Assembly (NCBI GenBank): GCA_043813895.1
Contig: JBDRKQ010000006.1
Span: 1-17,085 of the forward strand
Direction of reading: 5' to 3'
From: CAZTAR01 sp043813895
GTDB lineage: Bacteria; Planctomycetota; Phycisphaerae; UBA1845; UTPLA1
DNA: 17,085 nt
In this document: piece after piece, positions 6,967 through 13,650 of the stretch
Numbering within the stretch: position 1 is the stretch's first letter
Layout of the letters: every line of letters begins with the position of its first letter
Notes under the pieces: model-generated
What the model was told of the DNA's origin: nothing
The model's database searches: none
The model's input: only the letters and a program-made list of their open reading frames with translations
Made by a program: the position numbers and the translations under genes

Positions 6967-7319
6967 CTGAAGGCTCCTTCATTTGCGCAAGACCAATTCA
7001 CCAGCGTACAGAGAGCACCATTCTACGACGAACGCCCGGCCTCTGCACGGGAGCTTGCGCAACGGCCCGTGAAGGTGGCCTGACGGTCGCGGCGGTGATG
7101 TGCGGGCTGCCTGGATGCGGCGCGCCTGCGCAATCGGATTGACCGTCAAACACGTCATAGATTGACGACACGGCCAGCAGATGCAGCGGGGTGTGTCCCG
7201 GACGCACCTTTCAACCGTTTTATCGGCGTTAGCAGTCGTCCCCTCGGGGCGCAATCGACCGGCGCGGGCCGTGCCGGTTTGCAGCGTGGTGCAACGTCCG
7301 ACTTTGGGGGGGGAGAATG
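6967..7319. other. Divergent intergenic region with paired TTGCGCAA palindromes
   Basis: A 350-base spacer between two divergent genes. It holds two perfect 8-base palindromes TTGCGCAA at 6983-6990 and 7055-7062, 72 bases apart, each flanked so that TTGCGCAAG and CTTGCGCAA form an inverted pair. The second lies inside a CACGGG/CCCGTG stem. A -10-like TAGAAT (minus strand, 7020-7025) could serve the redoxin-like gene, but its -35 is poor. No convincing promoter was found for the plus-strand gene, and no coding frame is supported. Confidence 0.4.
6968..6981 (-). promoter_or_regulatory. Inverted repeat enclosing the ribosome site of the redoxin-like gene
   Basis: On the minus strand TGAAGGAGCCTTCA is a perfect palindrome-like repeat (6-2-6). 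The ribosome site AAGGAG (6974-6979) is in it, 7 bases from the ATG. Same geometry as at 5299-5312. Confidence 0.45.
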
Positions 7320-7835
7320 ATGAGCGAAGTATCAAGCATATCCGCCGTGAGCGGTGGGGCGGTGAGCCCCGCGACATCCGCCGCTTCGCGCAAAGCGCCC
7401 GCCGGCGATGGCGGACAGGCTGTGCAACAGGCCGGCTCGACGACGACCGGCTCGACGACGAGTGCCTCAATCTCGAACACGACGCAAAGCTACAACTTCA
7501 CAAGTTCGTCGTCGGCCCTCCGGGAGAGCGGCGATTTCAACCAGAAGATGGCTGCGCTGATCCTTGCCTTGATGGAGATCATTCTCGGACTAAAAGACAA
7601 AGATGACGAGGACAAGAAGGCGCTGGTCGGTCTTGCGGGGCTGCTCGCGCTGACGGGCGAGAAACAATGGACCGGTGAATACCAGTCCATGTCCTTGACC
7701 CAGTCGTCGCAGGTGACGCAGGTCTCGACAACGACAAACGCCACCGCGGTTCAGGCCGGCGCGTACAGCCGGGCAAGCGGCGCGGCCGATACCTCGGGTC
7801 CGTCCGTTGGCGGCCAACTGAACGTCGCGGGCTAG
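7320..7835 (+). CDS. Unrecognised Ser/Thr-rich small protein (171 aa)
   Basis: No family is recognised. The first 70 residues are low-complexity and rich in Ser, Thr, Ala and Gln. A central segment (about 72-112, NQKMAALILALMEIILGLKDKDDEDKKALVGLAGLLALTG in two helix-like parts) has two hydrophobic helices around a charged KDKDDEDKK turn. The C-terminal part is again Ser/Thr/Gln/Ala-rich. There is no signal peptide. A disordered Ser/Thr-rich N-terminus without a signal is common in flagellar and type III substrates, but no such genes are nearby, so this is only a thought. ATG 7320 is chosen over ATG 7317 because GGGAG (7311-7315) is then 4 bases away instead of 1. The gene converges with the deiminase gene, sharing the CTAG at the stops. 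Confidence 0.6.
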   Translation: MSEVSSISAVSGGAVSPATSAASRKAPAGDGGQAVQQAGSTTTGSTTSASISNTTQSYNFTSSSSALRESGDFNQKMAALILALMEIILGLKDKDDEDKKALVGLAGLLALTGEKQWTGEYQSMSLTQSSQVTQVSTTTNATAVQAGAYSRASGAADTSGPSVGGQLNVAG

Positions 7836-9103
7836 TCGAGCAGGCCGCTCACGAACGCGTCGATCGTGATGCCGGCACACGCGCAATCCGGCCCACCGTC
7901 GATCTTGCAGGACAGATAAGCCTGGATGTCGTTGCCGTCCCGCGCGCCGTCGCCGTTCATGTCTCCCATCAGGGCACAAGTAGCCGGCACGTGCATCACG
8001 ATGCAATGGATCGCGCCCGCGGCGTAGATGATGCTGGAGCAGTCCACCTGTATGAACGTGTGGTCCGGCATCGCCGATTGGAATACCGCCAGCGCCGTCG
8101 CGTCATCTCCTCCGACATTGAACTTCGGCACGAATACGATGTCGTTCACGATGACGGCGTTTGTGTAGGTGTAGTGTGTGCCGCCAGAGTTCCAGCCCGG
8201 CGTGCGATAGACCGTGTAACCTCGCGACGTCAGGTTCGTGACCGCGTTCTCCGTGATCGCATACGGCTGGCCGGTCGAGGAGGAGTATTCGCCGATGATA
8301 ATCTTGTTGTCGCCCACCGGCAGCATCCACATGTCGATATGCTGCGTCGAATCGAACGATGTCGGGAAGCCCGGATAGATCGTCAGATCCAGGTTCTGAT
8401 AATCGGCGTAGTAGTCCTTGACATCCTGCTCGGAAAGCCCCGGGTTCTCGTCGAGAATCAGGTCGGTCATGAACGCGTCGCCATTCGAGAAGAGGTGGAA
8501 GTTCCCGCCGCCGTGCGTCAGCGGTATGTCGTACTGCGGCTCGCCCCAGAGCGACGCGACATAGTCGTTCAGCGAATTATCGCTCGGCCGGGGGCGGTTG
8601 TACGTGTGGTCGATGATTGCCCGGTTCGCGTCCTCGAAGATGAACCTCGGGCCGTAGTCGCGAATCCACACGGTGTTCGTCGCGCGAACGATGAACTCCA
8701 CATGGTCCATGTCCGCCCCGCTGCTGGACAGAGAGCTATACACACTGCTTTGCTCCGACGAGGTGTCCACGACCACGAAGGCCGTCGCCGGCGGGTCGTT
8801 GTTCGTCATCGGCACGACCATCGCCGTGATGAGGCTCGTGTAACCTTCCCACGCGAAGAACAGCCCCTCCATCGGATCGTACTCCGGCGGGCAATACACC
8901 GAGCCGGTCGGCGGTGCACGGTCGTCCCGCGGCACGGCCAGCGGCGGGAGGAGCTTCTCCGCCTCCGTCATGTACTTCGGCAACGGCGCGTCTTCGCTCT
9001 CCGCGTTCGAGCGATCGAGTACACCCGGCGGCGAAGCCAACGCCGCAAGCCCGTGAAGCCAGACGAATAGCACGACCCCCGCGCAGATCCACAGTCGTCT
9101 CAT
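7832..9103 (-). CDS. Secreted agmatine deiminase/PPAD-like enzyme with dockerin-like tail (423 aa)
   Basis: Member of the agmatine deiminase/bacterial peptidylarginine deiminase family (guanidino-group hydrolases producing a ureido group and ammonia). All expected active-site elements are present: WIRDYGP (D149), THGGGN (198-201), QHIDM (H255, D257), YTYTN (N315) and GAIHC (nucleophile C367). An N-terminal signal peptide (MRRLWICAGVVLFVWLHGLAALA) directs export, which favours a peptidyl- or extracellular-arginine role like P. gingivalis PPAD over cytosolic agmatine breakdown. Residues 380-423 form a dockerin-type-I-like tail: GDMNGDGARDGNDIQAYL has one intact calcium loop, but the second loop is degenerate (CACAGITIDAFVSGLLD). 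The ATG at 9103 is chosen over the open frame to 9244 because it starts the signal peptide and has GGGAGG upstream. A glycosyltransferase gene lies 137 bases upstream on the same strand. Confidence 0.87.
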   Translation of the reverse strand: MRRLWICAGVVLFVWLHGLAALASPPGVLDRSNAESEDAPLPKYMTEAEKLLPPLAVPRDDRAPPTGSVYCPPEYDPMEGLFFAWEGYTSLITAMVVPMTNNDPPATAFVVVDTSSEQSSVYSSLSSSGADMDHVEFIVRATNTVWIRDYGPRFIFEDANRAIIDHTYNRPRPSDNSLNDYVASLWGEPQYDIPLTHGGGNFHLFSNGDAFMTDLILDENPGLSEQDVKDYYADYQNLDLTIYPGFPTSFDSTQHIDMWMLPVGDNKIIIGEYSSSTGQPYAITENAVTNLTSRGYTVYRTPGWNSGGTHYTYTNAVIVNDIVFVPKFNVGGDDATALAVFQSAMPDHTFIQVDCSSIIYAAGAIHCIVMHVPATCALMGDMNGDGARDGNDIQAYLSCKIDGGPDCACAGITIDAFVSGLLD

Positions 9104-9195
9104 CTTGAACACCCCTCCCGAAGGCGCGAAAGCAGGGTCACGCCCCGTTTGCAAATCGGCTCGCGCTAAGGCGACGTCGCTCCTCACCGCCTTCC

Positions 9196-9224
9196 ATTGT
9201 ACCAATCCGCGAGGCCGGCGAAAA
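9196..9224 (-). promoter_or_regulatory. Possible promoter of the deiminase gene
   Basis: On the minus strand TACAAT (9201-9196) matches the -10 consensus at 5 of 6 positions. The -35 position, 17 bases upstream, reads TTTTCG, a poor match. It would give a leader of roughly 85 bases. Confidence 0.25.
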
Positions 9225-9240
9225 CCCCCCACCCCCGGCT

Positions 9241-10872
9241 TCATCCCTCACCTGCGTCCGTCCGGACCGCCCACCGTTTGACCACGATTCGCCATTTCGG
9301 GTGCTGGTAGTGCGGGTCTGTTCGGTCCTTCCACGCCGCGTCCGGGTCTTCGAGGTACTCCTTTCGTTCGACCTCGACCTCCACAAACGCGCGGTCCAGC
9401 AGGGCGTGCAGCTCCCCCCAATCGTCCGCCGGCTCGCGGAAGCCCGCCGTCTCGACCGTCACGATCGACGGCGCCGGCCCGGTCATCATCGAGTCGAGGA
9501 CCGACGTCGGCGTCGCGCAGGCGATTTCGAAATTGCCCAACGTGCGATTCGGCGGTTCGGCGTAGCGCCGCCAGCGTTGCGCGTCCACGCGTCGACTCGA
9601 GCGGCCGAATTCGGTATCGGTCTCTCGACAGCGGTACAGGCCGAAGTAGTATCGCGCGGAGGGATGCGTCATCACCCACCGGTCCGGCGGCGGAAGATCG
9701 TCCCGCCCGGCGAGTTCGGCGATCACCTGTTCAAACGGGTCCTGCCAGCGCAGGCTCGACCAGTGTCGTTGTGTCACCAGGTTGACACCGCAGCCCAACC
9801 AGCCGACGGCGAGGCAGACGACGGCGATCCGCACGGCGACGCGCACGTCCTTCGAACGCGGGCTCGCGAACCCGTGGACCAGCATCGCCGCGATCAGCAG
9901 CCACACCGCGCCGCTGATAGTCATCACGTATTTGTCGATCATCGTGTGGGAGAGCACGCCGGCCGCTAGGGAGCCTAGCGCGATCACGCCAATCGGCCAG
10001 ACGGCCCGCCACTCGTTGACCAGCAGGACGAGCAGGCAGATCGCGAAGACGCCGAGCGGCACCCACGCCCACCACGCGCCGACGGAGACTAGATTGCCCG
10101 CCAACAAAGTCGCGAAGGTCCGTGCGAACGACGCCACGTGAGAAGTCCACGACCCGCCGATCGACGGCAACTCGGCCGCCGTCCGCCAGAGGGCCGGCAG
10201 CCACACGGCGTACAGGATGAGCAAGCCCAGCCCCGCGCGAATCCATCGCCGCACGCCGTCTGGATAGCCGCGGCTCCGCAGCAGCCCCGCCGCCCAGGCC
10301 AGGGTGACCACCACGACGCCGAAGTAATTCGTATAGCACGCACATGCCGCGCCGATTGACCAGCAGAACGACCAGTTGCGTGACACGTTCGCCGCGGCAC
10401 TCAGCCGTGCCGTCAGCCACAGCACAACGGCAGTCGTCAGGAACATCAGGCTGTACCACCGGCCCGCAAACCCCAGAAACAGGTGCGCCGGGTGGATCGC
10501 GCAGAGAAACATGACCGTCAGCCCGGTCGCCTGCGTATACCACGCCTGCCCCGCCAGGCGGATGAACACCAGCCCTGCGAGGAAGAACAGGATCGACAGG
10601 CTCCGCAGCCCCAACGGTCCGACACCGAAGACGCGAACCCAGATGTTCTCGAGCAGGTAATACAGCGGCGGGTCCGGCTCGGTCCCGCGCCAGAGTGCCG
10701 AGACCATGTCACCGACGGGCATCACATAGCGCCGGCAACTGAAAGCCTCGTCGTCGAAGACGGTGTAATGCCCCGCCGCCCAGAACATGAAGACGCCCGC
10801 CCCCGCCAGCGCCAGCACCGTCCAGCGATCGATCAGGTTCCGGGCAATGACGACACCTCCAGACAAGCCCAC
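9241..10872 (-). CDS. GT-C fold membrane glycosyltransferase (GT39/ArnT-like), up to 543 aa
   Basis: Polytopic inner-membrane protein of the GT-C glycosyltransferase superfamily, which transfers sugars from lipid-phosphate donors. The first transmembrane helix (about 18-33) is followed by a loop with FDDEAF (D40, D41, E42), the acidic catalytic signature seen in GT39/PMT- and ArnT-like enzymes. About nine more hydrophobic helices run to residue 370 (for example VMFLCAIHPAHLFLGF and LLILYAVWLPALW). A soluble C-terminal domain of about 170 residues follows. Acceptor and donor are unknown. The canonical start is GTG 10872 with weak upstream signals. A textbook GGAGGT lies 6 bases before an in-frame ATT at 10848, so the true protein may be 8 residues shorter. 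It lies upstream of the deiminase gene on the same strand. Confidence 0.8.
   Translation of the reverse strand: MGLSGGVVIARNLIDRWTVLALAGAGVFMFWAAGHYTVFDDEAFSCRRYVMPVGDMVSALWRGTEPDPPLYYLLENIWVRVFGVGPLGLRSLSILFFLAGLVFIRLAGQAWYTQATGLTVMFLCAIHPAHLFLGFAGRWYSLMFLTTAVVLWLTARLSAAANVSRNWSFCWSIGAACACYTNYFGVVVVTLAWAAGLLRSRGYPDGVRRWIRAGLGLLILYAVWLPALWRTAAELPSIGGSWTSHVASFARTFATLLAGNLVSVGAWWAWVPLGVFAICLLVLLVNEWRAVWPIGVIALGSLAAGVLSHTMIDKYVMTISGAVWLLIAAMLVHGFASPRSKDVRVAVRIAVVCLAVGWLGCGVNLVTQRHWSSLRWQDPFEQVIAELAGRDDLPPPDRWVMTHPSARYYFGLYRCRETDTEFGRSSRRVDAQRWRRYAEPPNRTLGNFEIACATPTSVLDSMMTGPAPSIVTVETAGFREPADDWGELHALLDRAFVEVEVERKEYLEDPDAAWKDRTDPHYQHPKWRIVVKRWAVRTDAGEG
10846..10860 (-). promoter_or_regulatory. Strong Shine-Dalgarno placed before an ATT codon
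   Basis: On the minus strand GGAGGT (10860-10855), a 6-base spacer, then ATT (10848-10846) in the glycosyltransferase frame. This is the best ribosome site near the gene start, but it lies inside the frame if GTG 10872 is used. ATT is a known but very rare start codon (E. coli infC uses AUU). Confidence 0.35.
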
Positions 10873-10945
10873 ACCCCGAAACGCGAAGCCGTCCGGGTCC
10901 CCCAGCCAGGGCCGTATCCTAACAGCCCGTCATGGGGTCCGCACC

Positions 10946-11062
10946 CTAGAGCAACTCAAGATTCGCTGCAGCGGCCGACGCCCTCGTCGGTCTTTGAACA
11001 CACCCGGTAGTCCACGTCCGACAAGGGCGTCGGCCGCTACACTGATTCTCCGGGTGCTCTAG
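10946..11062. repeat. Palindromic repeat, family A copy 3, with outer CTAGAGCA arms
   Basis: Inner arms of 21 bases, 10970-10990 and 11018-11038, are inverted copies with 20 of 21 matches (AGCGGCCGACGCCCT at the left end), around a 27-base loop. This is the same loop length as copy 1. An outer 8-bp inverted repeat CTAGAGCA (10946-10953)/TGCTCTAG (11055-11062) frames it. The element lies in the 336-base spacer between rpsA and the glycosyltransferase gene. Confidence 0.82.
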
Positions 11063-11151
11063 AGAGGATTGGGTCTGAGATTGTCCACACCGCCGCTGGC
11101 GATCAGAACCTCGCCCGTGAGGAAGCGGTTAGAACTCGACCTTGGAGAAGG
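11059..11151 (-). pseudogene. Possible C-terminal remnant of a short-chain dehydrogenase
   Basis: The minus strand reads NRFLTGEVLIASGGVDNLRPNPL before a TAG stop (11059-11061), when split as NRFLTGEVLIASGG and VDNLRPNPL. The first part resembles the C-terminal strand of SDR-family oxidoreductases (xxTGxVLxxDGG). An in-frame TGA upstream limits the open segment to about 30 codons, with no start or ribosome site. Its stop codon lies within the outer arm of the repeat element. Weak evidence; it could be chance. Confidence 0.25.
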
Positions 11152-11170
11152 TCAGCAAACGGGTTATCCC

Positions 11171-11196
11171 CGTCGGCCACAGGGGGCCGACGCGAC
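11171..11196. repeat. Palindromic repeat, family A copy 4 (single unit)
   Basis: One unit with CGTCGGCC at the left, GGCCGACGCGAC at the right and ACAGG between. The two ends form a 7-bp stem. It lies 12 bases downstream of the rpsA stop codon (minus strand), where it could stabilise the mRNA end or end transcription. Confidence 0.75.
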
Positions 11197-11208
11197 GCCA
11201 AAGTCTGC

Positions 11209-12984
11209 CTACGAGCCGAACTTGGACGGGTCCAATCCGCCGAGGGTCAGGCCTCCGTCCCAATCGTAGGTAATCCCGCCTCGCCGCGGCTTGGAGGGTT
11301 TTCGCTTTCGTTCGGCGGCCCGTTCTGCCTCCATTCTGGCGAGGGCCTCGGTGCTGGGCGCGGTGGTCTCCGGTTTCATGGAAAGAGAAACCTTCTTCGC
11401 CTCCGGATCGACGCTCAAGACCCGGACCTCGACCTCGTCGCCGGCTTTGACCTTGTCGGTCACCTGTCTGATTCGTTCCTCGGCGATCTCTGAGATATGG
11501 ACCAGGCCGTCGATGCCCTCTTCAAGTTGTACGAACGCCCCGAAATCCGTTGTCCTGGCGACCTTGCCCTTAATCTTGGCGCCCTCAACATAACGCTCCG
11601 CGGCCGTTGTCCAGGGATCGTCGCAGAGCTGTTTGAGGCTCAACGAGATTCGCTTCTTTTCGGGGTCGATGGTGAGCACCGAGACCTCCACGATGTCGCC
11701 TGGCTTCACGACCTCGGAAGGATGCCGAATACGCCGCGTCCAACTCAACTCGCTGATCGGCAGCAGTCCGTCCAGACCCGGTTCGATCTCTACGAAGGCC
11801 CCGAAGCTCTCGAGCCGCACGACCCTTCCATGTAGCTTCGTGTTCGGCGTGTACTTCTCGCCGGCCGTATCCCAGGGGTTCGGCGTCGTCTGCTTGAGAC
11901 TGAGCGAGATCTTCTTCTTCTGCTTGTTGACCTTGATGACTTTGACTTCGATCTTGTCGCCGACTTTCACGAGGTCGCCGGGATTGTCGATGCGTCCCCA
12001 GCTCATGTCGGTCACGTGCAGCAATCCGTCGATCCCGCCGATGTCCACGAAGGCGCCGTAGTCGGTCACGTTTCGCACGATGCCCTGCCGGGTCTGCCCC
12101 TCTTCGAGCGATTGAATTGCAGCTTCCTTCTGCTCGGCTTCTTCACGCATGAGAACCTTGCGGCGGGAGAACACGAGATTCTCCCGATCGCCGTCTACCT
12201 CGAAACGCGTGATCTCCAGCCGAACCGTCTCGCCGATGAGATCGGAGATGTCCTTCATGAAATGCAGATCGACCTGGCTTGCGGGAATGAAGCCGTGCAG
12301 GCCGTCCACGTTTACTTCGAGGCCGCCGCGGTTCATGGCGACCACACGACCTTCGACGACGAGACCGACCTTCAAGTCACGCAAGATGGCTGCCCGTTTT
12401 GCCTTGCGGCGAGAGACGCTGTAGAGCCCGCTCCGCTTGTCTTTGCCGACAACATATACCTCGACACTGTCACCGACGGCATAGGTCTCTTTGCTGTCGG
12501 CCTCGCTGAGCGGCATCGTCCCGAGGGACTTGCCATCGAAGTCGATCAGGATGTCATCCGATCCGACATTGGCGACGCGGCCTGTCATCAGACTGTCCGG
12601 CACAGGCTCTTCGGCACTCGGCGGGGTGACGGTCGCGGCCCCCATCTCGGCCTCGCTCACACCCTGCATCGCCGCCTCGACTTCCAGATCCAGATCCTTG
12701 TCATCCTTCCCCGAGAGTGAGGCTGCAAGCTCGGCGGGCGTCAGTGGCTTCGTGGCGGCAGCCGGCTCGGGTCGGCGACGGCGGCGCGGCGTGAAAGGAG
12801 CATCCGCCTCCTTCGGCGCCTCGCTGGGGGCCGGCTCGGGCAACGCCGAAGCCGCCTCGGCAGGCGCATCCGTCGGACCGGGCGGCGTCGTCGGCGCAGC
12901 CTTCTCCGGCGTCTGATCCTCCTGGGGTGTTATCTCTGGTTGAACGGTGGGCTTGTCGTTGGCCGATTCGCTAATGGGGTCCAT
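11209..12984 (-). CDS. rpsA: Ribosomal protein S1 with five S1 domains (591 aa)
   Basis: Binds mRNA on the 30S subunit and helps initiation on messages with weak ribosome sites. Five S1 OB-fold repeats follow an acidic, Pro/Ala/Glu-rich tail (1-125): about 130-193, 205-274, 295-364, 382-450 and 468-536. The last three are canonical (VTDYGAFVDIGGIDGLLH; LESFGAFVEIEPGLDGLLP; TTDFGAFVQLEEGIDGLVH, each ending K-ISLSLK or similar). The C-terminus is basic (RAAERKRKPSKPRRGG), then ends in an acidic/glycine tail. E. coli S1 has six repeats, so this is a shorter version like those in several phyla. The start at 12984 is chosen because the domain-free extension to 13281 looks non-coding. There is no strong Shine-Dalgarno; instead a small inverted repeat abuts the ATG. 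A single-copy-type housekeeping gene; the rpsA name is likely correct. Confidence 0.88.
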   Translation of the reverse strand: MDPISESANDKPTVQPEITPQEDQTPEKAAPTTPPGPTDAPAEAASALPEPAPSEAPKEADAPFTPRRRRRPEPAAATKPLTPAELAASLSGKDDKDLDLEVEAAMQGVSEAEMGAATVTPPSAEEPVPDSLMTGRVANVGSDDILIDFDGKSLGTMPLSEADSKETYAVGDSVEVYVVGKDKRSGLYSVSRRKAKRAAILRDLKVGLVVEGRVVAMNRGGLEVNVDGLHGFIPASQVDLHFMKDISDLIGETVRLEITRFEVDGDRENLVFSRRKVLMREEAEQKEAAIQSLEEGQTRQGIVRNVTDYGAFVDIGGIDGLLHVTDMSWGRIDNPGDLVKVGDKIEVKVIKVNKQKKKISLSLKQTTPNPWDTAGEKYTPNTKLHGRVVRLESFGAFVEIEPGLDGLLPISELSWTRRIRHPSEVVKPGDIVEVSVLTIDPEKKRISLSLKQLCDDPWTTAAERYVEGAKIKGKVARTTDFGAFVQLEEGIDGLVHISEIAEERIRQVTDKVKAGDEVEVRVLSVDPEAKKVSLSMKPETTAPSTEALARMEAERAAERKRKPSKPRRGGITYDWDGGLTLGGLDPSKFGS

Positions 12985-12987
12985 GGT

Positions 12988-12998
12988 GAGAGTCTCTC
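12988..12998 (-). promoter_or_regulatory. Inverted repeat just before the rpsA start
   Basis: On the minus strand GAGAGACTCTC ends 3 bases before the ATG. It contains the only purine tract near the start, so ribosome access could depend on whether this repeat pairs. This is the third gene in the window with such an arrangement. Confidence 0.35.
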
Positions 12999-13410
12999 GC
13001 GGTATCGCTTGGATGTGACGGCCGGCTGCCGAGAATAACACGGGCACCGCGAACGTTATCGTGCTTCTCGACGGCAGGCATTGCCTAATTGTCCTGACTG
13101 CGACACGCAACAGCCGGCGCTTTCCGCAGATCGCCCCACGATACCGATCCGCGATGCCGGCTCGGTATCCGACGTTGCGTCCGCATCCATACGCAGGGGG
13201 ATCATCGCACCGGCCATCCGTAGCAGCTTGGCTATAGAGTACATGAAGACGACGCACAAGTCGACCCCCGCCGCAATGCATCGAAACAGAAAGGCGCGGG
13301 TCACCAGATCACGACGTGCCTCTGCTCTGGCCGGGAGCAGAGCGAGTCGGTCCGATATGGATTCTGCCGGTGTCTGTTCGACTCAGGTTGGGCCCAAGCG
13401 AATGCGAATG

Positions 13411-13487
13411 TGACGCCGGCCCCCTGCAGCCGACGACGATGACCGGAAGCTCCTGACGACGTAGCGCCTGGCCCCCGTGTCGGACGT
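13411..13487. repeat. Palindromic repeat, family A copy 5 (two direct units)
   Basis: Unit one at about 13411-13438 (GACGCCGGCCCCCTGCAG, then CCGACGACG) and unit two at 13461-13487 (GTAGCGCCTGGCCCCCGTG, then TCGGACGT). Unlike copies 1-3 they face the same way. Both are more diverged, mainly at the outer CCGAC/GTCGG positions. Confidence 0.65.
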
Positions 13488-13492
13488 GAAGA

Positions 13493-13585
13493 TCAGAGCC
13501 GCGACCGTAAGGGAGTCGGTCCCCGCCCCTGTCGAGAGGCCCTTACTTGGGGGCACTGAGCGCTTGCCGACGCGCGCGGCTCTGA
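13493..13585. repeat. Nested inverted repeat, 93 bp
   Basis: Outer perfect 11-bp arms TCAGAGCCGCG (13493-13503) and CGCGGCTCTGA (13575-13585). Inside, GTAAGGG (13507-13513) pairs with CCCTTAC (13540-13546). It is distinct in sequence from family A, but directly follows two of its units. No coding frame is seen. Confidence 0.7.
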
Positions 13586-13616
13586 CCATCCGCCTTCCGT
13601 GGCGAGTGCCGAGTCG

Positions 13617-13645
13617 TTGCGGCCATCGCCCGACGAGACTATCAT
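13617..13645 (+). promoter_or_regulatory. Promoter of the thiamine riboswitch transcript
   Basis: TTGCGG (13617-13622), exactly 17 bases of spacer, then TATCAT (13640-13645; 5 of 6 matches to the -10 consensus). Transcription from here would begin at about 13651-13653, precisely where the riboswitch P1 stem begins. This position supports the call despite a moderate -35. Confidence 0.55.
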
Positions 13646-13650
13646 AATGC

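Larger units (their letters stand above)
12985..13616. other. Long divergent spacer between rpsA and the thiamine locus
   Basis: More than 600 bases with no supported gene. 13020-13400 has open frames on both strands that show no family features. A perfect 8-bp hairpin CTCTGCTC/GAGCAGAG lies at 13320-13342. From 13411 the region is almost entirely repeats: two family A units, then a nested inverted repeat (13493-13585), then the promoter at 13617. A clear rpsA promoter was not identified; TATTCT (minus strand, near 13030) is a weak -10 candidate. Confidence 0.5.

Noticed and set aside
7991..9070. 359-residue open frame antisense to the deiminase gene
   Set aside because: Arginine- and valine-rich shadow sequence without motifs; the opposite strand encodes a complete enzyme.
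9104..9244. Extension of the deiminase frame to 9244
   Set aside because: The extra 47 residues would put the signal peptide in the interior; the ATG at 9103 has a ribosome site and begins the signal.
12985..13281. Extension of rpsA to the upstream start at 13281
   Set aside because: The extra 99 residues are Arg/Cys-rich with no S1-like features; the ATG at 12984 begins a typical acidic S1 N-terminus.
13056..13304. 82-residue minus-strand frame with a hydrophobic stretch (AAGVDLCVVFMYSIAKLL)
   Set aside because: Only a GTG start with no ribosome site, no recognised family, and overlapping open frames on the other strand; kept as unassigned spacer.
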